Part shown: piece after piece, positions 23,142 to 34,068 of the stretch | How the letters are laid out: every line of letters starts with the position of its first letter | Position numbering within the stretch: position 1 is the stretch's first letter | Assembly: GCA_027625915.1 (NCBI GenBank) | Contig: JANTQA010000008.1 | Coordinates: 12,773,001-12,837,000 of the forward strand | Direction: 5' to 3' | DNA from: Anaeramoeba flamelloides | Taxonomy: Eukaryota; Metamonada; Anaeramoebidae | Length of the DNA: 64,000 nucleotides | The notes under the pieces: model-generated | What the model saw: the letters and a program-made list of their open reading frames with translations, nothing else | Told to the model about the DNA's origin: nothing | The model's database searches: none | Program-made: the position numbers and the translations under genes

Positions 23142-23960
23142 ATTTATGCATCAATATTTGGTGAGTTTAAGAGTGTATTCAAATCCAATACTCAAAATTG
23201 ATTTACAAAGCACAATATGTTTTTTTTTTAAAATTTATCCATAAAAAGTTGAAAATTTATATTTTGTGATATATTGAGTTCTTTCTAATATTATTTTTTA
23301 AAAATAATTAATCAGAATAATTTTTTAAAGAGTTATTAAATAAATTTCATGAATTTAATATAGAGTTCGTGTTGAATTTCAATTGGTATTTACTTATTTT
23401 ATTTCAAAATTAAAAAAAAACTAGATTTTTTTTTAATTATTTTATAAAAGAGAAAATTTGAAAAAATTCAACAAAATAGTATTTCAAAATAATAAACACT
23501 TTCTAAGTCTTAAAAAGCAATTTCAGTGAAGAAATACAACATATTCTATGAAATTTATACAATATTATTTTGATTATAAATTTTCAATTTTTAGATCAAA
23601 ATCATTTTTCCCTATTTTGTCAATTTTTTTTTTCATATTTTAAGATCTGATTATTTTTTCTAATTAAATCAATTTTTTTTTTTTTTTTGTTTTTCGCTTG
23701 TTTCTTTTTTCTTTTTTTAAAAGGATAATTATAAAAAAAAATGTTTTAAAACTACAAATTAACTTTAAGAAAATTGACACTTTACAATTTCTTTTAGAAA
23801 TAATAACTATAAACCTAAAAATTTCATTGTTAAAAATTATAATTACAACTTTAACTCTGTTCTTTTCGAACTTCAATAAAATAAAGTATTTTTGACCCTC
23901 TATTAACTATATTATCTTGAATTTTTTTATTTATCATACTTCAATCATTTTATTAGGTTC
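21894..23960. other. AT-rich spacer 5' of the DENN gene
   Basis: No gene recognised. It includes a 30-base poly(T) run (23108-23137). It should hold the promoter of the minus-strand DENN gene, but no core element is distinguishable in this base composition. Confidence 0.5.
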
Positions 23961-23964
23961 TTAC

Positions 23965-24670
23965 CCGACTTGTGAATTCTGGAGAAGTTCCCTTGAGTAC
24001 TGTAAAGTGATGTCACGTACCTATGTTTTTTTTTAATTTCCCAATTAAAAAAAAACTATTAAAACTTTTCTCTAAACCTAAAAAAATTAATATATAACCA
24101 GAGTTTTTTGTTTAATACTTTTTAATTCTCAAAAAAATAGACTATTTTATGGATTTTTCTGTTTAATTCTGAAAATTATTGATTTTATTTAGGTTTTTTT
24201 TGATTTTTATATTTATTTGTGAAGTTTTCTAGGTTTTTTTTTACTTTTTGAAATAAACAGAAAAATATAATAAATTTTCGGTTTATTTCAAAAAGTAAAA
24301 AAAAACCTAACGAAAATAAATATATTTTCTAAATAAAATAGAAAACCTAAAAAACCTAGAACACTTCACAAATAAATAGAAAAATCAAAAAAACCTAGAA
24401 CATTTCAGAAATAAAACAGAAAATCAAAAAAAAAAAAAGTGTTTACTTTTTCCAGAAAGCAAAAGAATTATATTTAAATATATGATTTTTCAAATAATCA
24501 GAAAAAGACACAACACGTTTTATAATTTATTAAATAAAAAGTTAATGTAAAAACATTTTCTTTTTATTTCTTAAAATAGTAAAAAACTAACGATAACTTT
24601 CCAGAATTCTCTCAAATTCTATAAAAACAAAGTTTTTCCTTATTCTTTGATATTCTGGAAAATCATACTA
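23965..24670. repeat. Nested-hairpin array, locus 2
   Basis: An inner hairpin (about 24230-24309) has stems TACTTTTTGAAATAAAC and GTTTATTTCAAAAAGTA. It is framed by an outer stem: ATTTATTTGTGAAGTTTTCT (from 24210) against AGAACACTTCACAAATAAAT (to 24377), and beyond that AGGTTTTTTTTGATTTTT against AAAAATCAAAAAAACCT. A second hairpin with a TTTCCAGAATTC stem lies at 24598-24665. The left edge carries a GC-richer block (23960-24020), as at the other loci. Confidence 0.75.
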
Positions 24671-25345
24671 CATTGGATATCTTTTTATTTTTTTAATTCA
24701 AATGATTATATTATTATTATTTTATTTTCATATTTTATTTATTTTTCTTCTTCTCTTTTCATTATTTGAGAAATTTTCAGGCTTCATTATTCCTTTCTCT
24801 AAATAAATTAGAGTTAAATCAATTTTTTACAATTTTCAATAAAAAAATTTTTTAATTAAATATAATAATTAACACAAAAATAAATAAAAAAAAAAAAATC
24901 TTTTCATTAATATTTAATACAATAAAGACTTTTTCTTGTGTATTAGTGATGTAAATGATAATAGGCAGTGTATAAACCTTTGATAATATAAGAAATAAAA
25001 ACAATTTAATAATTTTCTTTTTCATAAAAATGAAAAAACATTTATAAACACTTGGCAAACTTTTCTTTTCTAGGTTTCTTTGTTGATCAGGATTTTTTGT
25101 CACTTCACATATACAAAATTTACTTTTACAGAATATTACCGATAACTTATTTTAAAGACTATCGTCTTGCTTTGAATTCAAGATTCATTAATTTAAAAAA
25201 TAATATTTTCATTTTTTTATTATTTTCCTCAAACCAAATAATAACCAGTAATTTTTTTTTTTCGTTTGTTTTTTTTCCTTTTTATCATAAAATATTAATA
25301 TCAAAAGAACAACTTATCTTCATAAATTTAATCTATTTTCTATAG

Positions 25346-28300
25346 TGTCTCAAAATCGAAAACGTAATTTCTTTTCCATTTTTGTTTCTTTCATGGTAAA
25401 CTTTCATCAACAAATAAAACCTTTTTTTTTTTTTCTTTTATATCGCCTCTGTATAAATTTCTTGGTAAAAATATTAGGAAGCCAAAATTTCAAAGAAGAA
25501 GAAAAAAAAAAGATTAAAAGAAAAAATAAAACGAATAATGAAAGTTCTGATACTTCTTCAGAAAGTACAGAAAGTTCTGAAACAACTTCCTCTTCCGATT
25601 CTGAAGATTTTTTAGATTCTGGAGATGAGGATTGGTACAATTCAAAAAATCGGCTTTGTAAATGGATCATCACTCATAAATTAAATTACCAATCTTTAAC
25701 AACACAATGGATTGCTTCTGAGTCACCAAAGTAAATAATTTGAACTTCTCCTTCTTTTCCATAAAAACAAAATAACAAAAAACAAAAGTAAAAACAAAAG
25801 AAAAAGGAAGCCAAAAGCATATGAAACAAAATGTCAAATTTTCGACATAAAAAACAAATCTAAAGCATCCTTGACCCAAAAGTTAATCTTACTCAAACAA
25901 ACAAAACTTGTTCGACAATTCGTTCATTTTTCACTTTTTTCTTTTTCCCTTAATTTTCATAAATCTTGCTAGATCAAAACAAACAATTATTTTAGCAACA
26001 AACAAAGAGAACAAAAATTCTTCTTCAAATTGTTTGACGATTGGCAACTTTACTTTTGACGAAGAAATGAAAGGAGAGATCAAAATAAACAATGGTTTGT
26101 TTTCATTTTTATCTTTTACTTTTATTTTTATTTTTTTTTTTTATTCAGCCTTTCACCAATCATAAAAAGCAAAAAAAAATTAAAAAAATATAAGAATAAA
26201 GTTCTCAAGCCTTGTAGGAAAACTTTGGTTTTAACCAAGATATATTTTTTGTTGAATAGCTAAAAACTGACTTTATCTTCAGGAAAAAAACTGAAACACA
26301 GTTTTTAATTGTAAACCTTAAAAGAATCACAAAAAACCTGAAAACGAAAAGTAAAATCAATTAAAAGAAGAAACAAATAAATGACTAATAATAATCCATT
26401 ATATTATTTTCAATCAAACCAACAGACACAATACAAATATCCTTGATTATCTAAACCCTATGAGTGGTTTTGGAGATCTCAAAAATGGTCAATTTTTATC
26501 AACAAATTTTCAATAATAGATCAATCAAAGAAAAAACCTTCCTAAAAGGTAGTTCTATTTGTTTTAAAATAAAGGGAACAAAATTTTCATTCAGCTTTCC
26601 AATTTTATATTTTATAAATTAAAGGAACTTTTCAAATTATTGATTCTGAAAAGAAGCTTAAATTATTCATTGGCCTTTTTAGAATTGGGAATTTTGATGT
26701 CTTATATTAATTCTTTAGAGAGGTGTGTTTTTTTTGGAAAGTTGAAGGAAAATTTTGATCTTTTTATTTTTCAATTAACAGTATTAAAAAAACTGTTATT
26801 GTGTTGAATCCTTCGTTTTGTCTTTAATCAGTTATTTTTTCTTTTATTGATTGATCTTACTTTTCATTTTCAGGTTTCTGTGATTCTACTGATAAATTCA
26901 AACACTTGTGATAAACTTTTTATTCAATTTCCATTTTTGAAAATCTATCAACTCAACTTTTCAAACAGTTCTTTAGACAGAATATTTAGAAGACCAACTA
27001 ATTTTACAAAGTTAATAAAGATTTAAATCAATAAAATGCCCTATTCAAATCTCAGGGAAAAAAATTTGTAAAATGACAAGTGAAGTAAAAATTTTCAGAC
27101 ACCTATTTCAATTTATCAGTATTAATGATCCCAATTAAAAACCGTTTTCACTTTTTTTCCTGTTTCACTTTTTTTCCCAAATGATTATTTTGAAAAATGA
27201 AACTTACCATTCAGTTTTATTTGAATTTAGAAATAGGAAGAAATCTTCAAAACATAGGATTTTTTTTCTAAAAAAAATTGAAAGTTTCGGTTCAGTTTTT
27301 TAAGAGTTTTCACTTTCTAACGAGAAAGCTCATTGAACAATCTGAACAAAAATCCAATTTCTTCAATTAAACTACATTTTAGTTAACTTTTGTCGGGTGT
27401 TCTTTTTCTAAACGAAAACCCCATTCCTTTAATTAAACAAAAAAGATCAAGAAAACCTTGGCGCGCCACGAAAACCACCTTTTGTTATCAAGAATTAAAA
27501 GCCATAATCTTAATATTTTATAATTTTAATAAAAAATAAGAAACTTAACTATATTTTTAAATTTGAGAATGGGTTTTAAATTGGTTTTAGTATAGATTCC
27601 CTTTTAATGTTTTTCAAAATAACTAAGGATTAAAATTAATTTTTAAAAATTCTAGTAATATTTTTTATCACAGAAATTTGTATCAAGGGCGATTGGCGCA
27701 CCTTTTCAAATATTTTCTCTATTTCTAGCTTTAAAAACGATTTTAAATTGACTAAAGAGTCTTTATCAAAATTTTGTTTTTGGCTTTATTGCCTCTTTAA
27801 GAATCCACAAAAAAATTTCGATTTACTTTTTCAGAATAAACGTTTTTCCTGAAACGAGAAAAAAGGTTTTATTTGTAATGTTTGAAAATTTTGGACTCTT
27901 TGATCTAAAAGTCAAAGAGATTTCAAAACATTTGTATAAAAACGTAACAAATTATTTTTGTGAACATTTTGAAGGAAATTATTTTTTTCAATTTCTAAAT
28001 TGTATTAAATCCAAAAAATTAAAAAAAAAAATCAAATTATGAATGAGAAAACAAACAAAACTCAAAAAGATTTTTTGGGTTCAAAGATGAGAAAACTTAA
28101 AAAACAAAATTAAACATTTCAATACTTTTAATTAAAACTGCAAATACCGTGACTTGATGATAGGATAGAACTAGGTGTAAAATGCTTATTTTTTGAAACA
28201 TAAATATTTTTATTTTTGAAAATAATGTACTTTGCTATTGATGTAGGAAGTGTAAAGTACAATCTAAATGTCCTTTTACTTAAATTTCCTTAAAGTTAAT

Positions 28301-30292
28301 TTAAGCGTAAAATCATAGATTTCACGATTTTTCAAGGGAAAGACACACCCAATTTTTTTTAAATTAACAATGAAAATGAAAATGAAAAGAAAAAAGCAAA
28401 AGATAAAAAAGGAAACAGAAAAAGAAAAAAAATTGAAATTTAAAAAGGGTTTATAAGAAGCAATTGGTAAAAAATCAAAAAAAAAAAAAAAAATCAAAAA
28501 TATCTTTAATTAAGGACTTCTCAAAATCACAGCCACGATACTTTTGGTTAATTTAATTTAATTTAATTTGATAATTGATCATGAATGTTCACTTGGGGAT
28601 TGTTGTTTAATTGATATAATTTCTTTTTTTTTTCTGATCTGATTTGCTTTTAACCTTTAGTCATTTTTAGCCTTTGCTTTTTAGTTTTTTTATTTTCAAG
28701 TTACTCATACTTTCGTGTTTCAGTGTCACCACGGTATTATCAAGTAACCACTTGATCTTTTTCCTTTGTAACTCTTCTTCCCAATATAAAGAAGATTCAG
28801 CCATTGAGTGAAAAATGGAAAAAAATAAATAATGTACTTTGTATTATTACTTTAAGAATGTTAATTCCAAAACACAAAGATAATTTGTAGATCGATGGCT
28901 ATGATAGCAATTGGTATAATGTTGTTTTTTTGCTTGGAATTGGCAAAAGATTTAAGTTCTAGTAATAATAAATGTTTTTAATGGTAAACAGATCTTGACT
29001 CACAATAATCCAGCAGGATCTTGAATTTATTGTTGATAATATTTAAAAAGAAATTCTGATACTACATAAATTGTATGTGAAAAATTTAATTGTGTATTAC
29101 CATAAAGAATGTTTGTTCATTTTCTGAAAAATTAATTTGATTTAAAAAGAAATTAACTTGAAAAAAAATTTTTTTTATTTTCATTTTTTATTTGAACATT
29201 TTATAATTGTTTTGATTCACCAACAGGCCTATTAAGAATTATATAGCCGATATGTGTGTTAATATTTTTAAAATTGTAGCAAAAGTAATTTTTTCCAAAA
29301 CACGTCAATCAAGTCCATAATGAAATATACCCTTATTATTTTTTATTATCAACACTGTTCAAATTTTTTTTTTTTTTTTTTCATAAAAAATCTTTACCCA
29401 AAAACGTTTTTACGAATTATTTTATTTTAAAGTCATATAAAATAAGGAATTATTAAAAAATTTTCAATCTAAAAAAATTCTTTTAATTTTTAAAAAATTT
29501 TATAATATTACTTTTAATAGAAGGCAAATATTTTAAATATACTCATCGTTTAAAAGCAAACACTGAAATTAATCGAGCAAGATACAATCCATTTGATCCT
29601 CAAATAATAGCAACTAAAAATGCCGATGGGAAAATATATCTTTATAATTTGGAGAAAGAAGAAAATCCATTTGCTATATTAAAAGGTCACGATAAAGAAG
29701 GGTAAATAATTATTTGTTCGAACAATAACATAATGAAAAAAAAATTATTTATTCTGAAAAAAATTATTATTCAAAATGATTAATCTTGATGTATTTTGTA
29801 TATAGAGAAATTCTCTTTTCAAAAAAAAAAAAAAAAAAGAAATAATTTTTAATTTTCAAGATTTTTATTTTGAAATCTTTCAAAAAGAAAAAAAAAATGA
29901 AAAAAAAAATAATAATTTTTTCAGTCATCCAAAATATTTAACAAAATATTTTTTTTATATATTTTTTTACAAAAATACTAATTTATATTGATATACATAT
30001 ATATATATTAATTATTTTCATTATTGATAAATTAGGTATGGTTTATCTTGGAATAAATATAAACAAGGTTTGCTATTAAGTGGGAGTTATGATAATAAAA
30101 TATGTGTATATGATTTAGAAAGATTTGGATCAAAAAAGATACAACCAAAAAAAATATTTAATATTCATAATAATGTAGTTGAAGTATGGAACTTTTTATT
30201 TTTTTTTTCGAATTTCTCCATCATTTTTTTGAATAAGAACAAATATTTAATTCTATTCTTATTATTCTTATATTTATAATTTATTTCAAAAA

Positions 30293-30327
<35 letters not shown>

Positions 30328-31241
30328 GTTGAATGGTTACCACAAACCGATAGTGTATTTGGAAGTGTTTCTGATGATAAAAAATTTATTTTAACAGATT
30401 TACGAACAAAAAATAGAATAAAAGAATTTGTAACACATACAAGTGAAACCAATACTTTAGCTTTTAATCCAAAAAATAATAATTTTTTATTAACTGGTTC
30501 AAATGATCTTGTAAAATATTTCAATCAAAAAATACTATTACATATATTTTTAGATTTTCTTACTTTTTTGTCATTATTTCTCTTATTTACATAATCCCCT
30601 TCCATTCTTTTATTCATTCTTTTTTTTTTTTTTTTCGTTATTTTTTTAATTTATAGACTATTAAACTATGGGATCTTAGAAATCATAAATTACCGGTTCA
30701 TATTTTTAAAAACCATACCCAGGCTGTTTATCGTTTAATTTGGTATCCATTTGAAACTAATATTTTTGCTAGCTCTGAAGACGGTACAAAAATTTATCTT
30801 TGGGATATAAATAAAATTGGAGGTGAAAAATTTGATATGTATGATGATTCACCAACAGAATTAATTGTAAATTTTAATTTTTTTATACAACTAATTTTTT
30901 TAATCTCAAAAAAATCATTATTTTTTATTTATTCGTTTGTATTGTTCTTTTTTTTAATTCTCATTTATATTTGTTACTCTTTCTAATCTTTTTATTGTTA
31001 TTATTTTTCTTTAATATATGCTACTTTTGACAAATTCTTTATGATAAATAATTTCTCCTTATAAAAATAGTTTACCCATTCTGAGCATCGTTCTGTTATT
31101 AGAGATTTTTCATGGAACCCAACAATACCTTTCGTTATTTCAAGCACAGATGACGATCATAAGCATAAAATCATTAAAATTAAAAAAAAGGCAATTCATT
31201 TTAGACAATCTCAACTAAAAGAAGACTTTATTGAATTGTAG
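25346..31241 (+). CDS. RBBP4/MSI1-type WD40 histone chaperone
   Basis: Exons are about 25346-25730, 25973-26094, 29521-29701, 30036-30183, 30325-30510, 30657-30866 and 31071-31241 (TAG). Every junction from the first exon on is phase-consistent. The first exon has a Ser/Asp/Glu-rich region, then a helix WYNSKNRLCKWIITHKLNYQ followed by SLTTQWI, which aligns with the CAF1C/H4-binding helix (ITHALEWPSLTVQW) of RBBP4/7. The propeller follows with NTEINRARYNP, IIATKNADGKIYLYN, GHDKEGYGLSWN, VFGSVSDDKKF, LAFNPKNNNFLLTGSND, TIKLWDLRNHKLPVHIFKNH and FSWNPTIPFVISSTDDD. These proteins carry H3-H4 in CAF-1, HDAC and PRC2-type complexes. It is divergent and has a shortened C terminus. The start is unresolved: AG|TG at 25345 could complete a split ATG. 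Intron 2 is 3.4 kb and holds an S-family repeat. Intron 4 ends in 30 A directly before its AG. Confidence 0.85.
28240..28815 (-). mobile_element. S-family repeat, copy 3, inside an intron
   Basis: Near full-length and in reverse orientation. It starts (tail side) at GTGTAAAGTACAATC, passes through the AGGGTTTATAAGAAG core, and ends at AAGAAGATTCAGCCA. It lies in the second intron of the RBBP4-like gene, antisense to it, and helps explain the size of that intron. Compared with the 33-kb copy, the central 150 bp (CACTTGGGGATTGTTGTTTA) is almost unchanged while the flanks have drifted. Confidence 0.7.
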
Positions 31242-31596
31242 GATATTTAAATATTATTTAATAATAAAATATAAATAATAAAATCAAAACTATTTTTTTT
31301 CGAATCAAAATTTTCTCTCATTCAAAAAATTTAAATAATCTCTCTGCAAAAAAAATCAAAATTTATAATTGCGGAATCATCATTGCAAAATAGGGATTGA
31401 GGAGTTTGTTAAAATTTTTGCATATGAAAATTTAAAAGTTACTCAGCTAATTAAGTTTGACCAAAGCTAATTGTCTCCAATATTATTTAAAAATCAAAAC
31501 CACTAAAATTCCAGAACAAAAGCAACTTGGACTTAAGATGAAAATAATTAGGTTGTCAAAATAGAAATCTTGAAATAATTTATTTATTTATTTATT

Positions 31597-31825
31597 TATT
31601 TATAGAAAGGAGTAATTAAAGAAAAATCATCAAATAAAAAAAAGAGAAGAAGAAAAATAATTAAAATATATATAAAAAATAAATTTATCATTTTCATGAC
31701 CAATTAGAAACTATCCACATCCTGGACAGGAGGGGCAAAAACCCGATAGAAAGATTATCGATTATGGATAAAAATTCCACATTCCGTGATTAATAATTGG
31801 TATTCCACGACTCTCAGAAATCTTG
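31597..31825 (+). repeat. D1 dispersed repeat, copy 1
   Basis: About 230 bp shared with 53432-53645 in the same orientation. Shared words are GAAAGGAGTAAT, AAAAAGAGAAGAAGAAAAAT, CAGGAGG, AAAAACCCGATAGAAAGATT, GTGATTAATAA and TTGGTATTCCACGACTC. The 3' half is GC-richer than its surroundings and can fold locally (CCTG/CAGG, GTGGAAT/ATTCCAC). It is preceded by a (TTTA)n run. It has no open frame; it could be a small RNA gene family or a SINE-like repeat. Confidence 0.6.
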
Positions 31826-32137
31826 AAATAATTGTAAAATAATTTGTATTTTAGTTTGAGAAATTTTATTTGGTTAGGCGTGAAATTTTCTTTTTTTTTT
31901 TTTTTTTGATTTTGAACTAGTTTTCTTTTGAAGGGGGGATACCAAAGAAATTAAAGAATTAAAGAACCATTAGGTTAGCATTTAACCTTGTTTGGTTATT
32001 ATATATAATCCTTAATCGACTTTGATTGATTATATTAATTTTTTATTTCAATTGTGATAATACTTGAAAAATTATAAACATTTTCCATTTTCCAGAATTC
32101 AAAAAAATGGTTTAAAATCAAAATATTATACTAAACT

Positions 32138-32913
32138 AAACTTAAATTCCAAAATTTTTCACACAGTTAAAACGGTCCAAGTAATCACAATAATAGAATT
32201 TCATTCAAATTTGAGAAAATTTTGATTTTTTGGAAAAGATGAAAATCATTTTTTCGTCTTTTAGTTTTTTGTTTTGATTTGTTTTTTTGAATTACATAAC
32301 TTTTTCCGTTGGATCAAAAATTTTTTTGAAATGATTGATTTTAGGTTAAAGTTGAGTTGTTCAAAATAGAAGAGCTCAAATAAAATCAGTTGATAGTATA
32401 TAACCATTTGATAGATCAATAATTCCTACTAGAATTTAAACAATTTTAGCAATGTATTTTTTTGTTTTGTTCTCTTCGAAAATTTTTAACACACTGATAA
32501 TTTATTTGTATTGATAATTATTTATTTTTTGTTTTATGAGTATTGTAATTTATAAACAAGTATTAAATCCCTAGTCCCACTATAAAAGCAAAAAAAGCCA
32601 TTTTTTTGTCATTTCAAAATTAACTTTTTTGTTAGATCTTTAAGTAATGGTTTTGAATCAAGTATTTGACTAGGTTTGAATAGTAATCATTTTTATATTT
32701 CAGACAACCATTTGTTGATGTGATTTTGAAAAAGGAATTTAAGAAAAAAATGACAAAAAAAATTGACATTTTTTGCTTTTATACTGGGACTAGGGCTTTA
32801 TAATTTCAATTAGTGAATGGTTTTAATTTGGTATTTCTTCGAGAATTGATTAAATAAGTTTTTTTTTTAACAAATTCAATTTTGGTGTGTTAAAAATTTT
32901 GAATTGGAGTTTC
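32138..32913 (-). mobile_element. T1 mariner-like element with a nested insertion
   Basis: This is a reverse-oriented copy of the 13995-14527 element. Its ends are TAAACTTAAATTCC and, reverse-complemented, AAACTCCAATTC. The TGATCGATCA site is altered here to TGATAGATCA. It is interrupted at about 32566-32798 by a separate palindromic element with CCCTAG ends that is absent from the 14-kb copy. No coding capacity. Confidence 0.7.
32566..32798. mobile_element. N1 miniature inverted-repeat element, copy 1
   Basis: A 233-bp palindromic element. The left end CCCTAGTCCCACTATAAAAG pairs with the right end CTTTTATACTGGGACTAGGG. Inside, an AAAGCCATTTTTTTGTCATT stem pairs with an AATGACAAAAAAAATTGACA stem. 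It sits inside the T1 copy, with short TA-containing flanks. A second copy lies at 39063-39312. It has no open frame and depends on a transposase made elsewhere. Confidence 0.75.
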
Positions 32914-33094
32914 GAATTTTTTATTTAGTTTTTAAAAATTTGAGATTGAAATTATTTTTTTTTTTATTATTATTATTTACATAAGATAGTAGTAATTAAT
33001 TTCTCTTTTACAGAAGTTTTTTCATTAGATTTAATTATATGAACTAATTATTCAAAACTCATCTTATACACAAATATAGATATATAAAACTTTG

Positions 33095-33133
<39 letters not shown>

Positions 33134-33690
33134 GAAGAGGTGTAAATTATATTATAGATGTTCTTTTACTTAAATTTATTTAAAGGCGATTTACAACCAA
33201 AATATTAGATTTCAGGATTGTTCAAACTAAATATATACACAAAATTATTTTATGTTTCAAAAGAAAAGGGAAAATTGAAAGGAAAAAAAGAAAAAAAAAA
33301 AGAAATTTAAAAAGGGTTTATAAGAAGAAATTGGTAAAAAATCAAAAAAAAAAAAAAAAAAAAACAATGCTATCATTAATTATGAACTCCCACAATCATA
33401 TATGCGATACTTTTGGTCAATTTAATTTAATATGATAATTGACTTTGAATGTTCACTTGGGGATTGTTGTTTAATTGATATAATTTCTTTTTTCTTTTTG
33501 ATCTAATTTACTTTAAACATTGGACATTTTTTACCTTTGCTTTTTAGTTTTTTTATTTTCCAAGTTACACATACTTTTGGGTTTAAGAATTTCATTATTA
33601 TCAAGTAAGAACTTGACCTTTTTCCTTTGTAACTCTTCATCACAATTTTAAGAAAATAATTCAACCAGGGTAAAAATGGAAATAAAAATA
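33095..33690 (-). mobile_element. S-family repeat, copy 4, with long (ATT)n tail
   Basis: In minus orientation the tail is a 40-base (ATT)n run (33095-33134), followed by GAAGAGGTGTAAATT and the family body. The body includes GGGTTTATAAGAAG, CACTTGGGGATTGTTGTTTA, ATTGATATAATTTC and CCTTTGTAACTCTTC. The long pure trinucleotide run at exactly the tail position supports the idea that the tail is part of the element. Confidence 0.7.
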
Positions 33691-34068
33691 AAAAAACTGG
33701 AATAACTACTATTTTATTGGAAGAGATATTAAAGTTTCAAATAATTTCATTAAAAAATAAATAGATCCAATCTTAAAATAGATTATAAAGAAATATATCA
33801 AAATACGAAATGTCAATAACTTGAAAAAAAAGTTATTATTTAATAAGGTTGAATATATCTCACACAAAATATCCTCTTTTAATTGGGGATTTTAATAACA
33901 GTTACACATGAGAGGTCACTAAAAGAGCTTATTTTAGATAATTAAATTTAATTAAAAAAAAAACAACAAAAAAATAATTCCATCCATCCTATACTGATGA
34001 AATTTTTTGGTTGACAAAGAAAAAAAAAATATATTAATAAATAAAAAACAAAAATCAAAAAACAAGTA

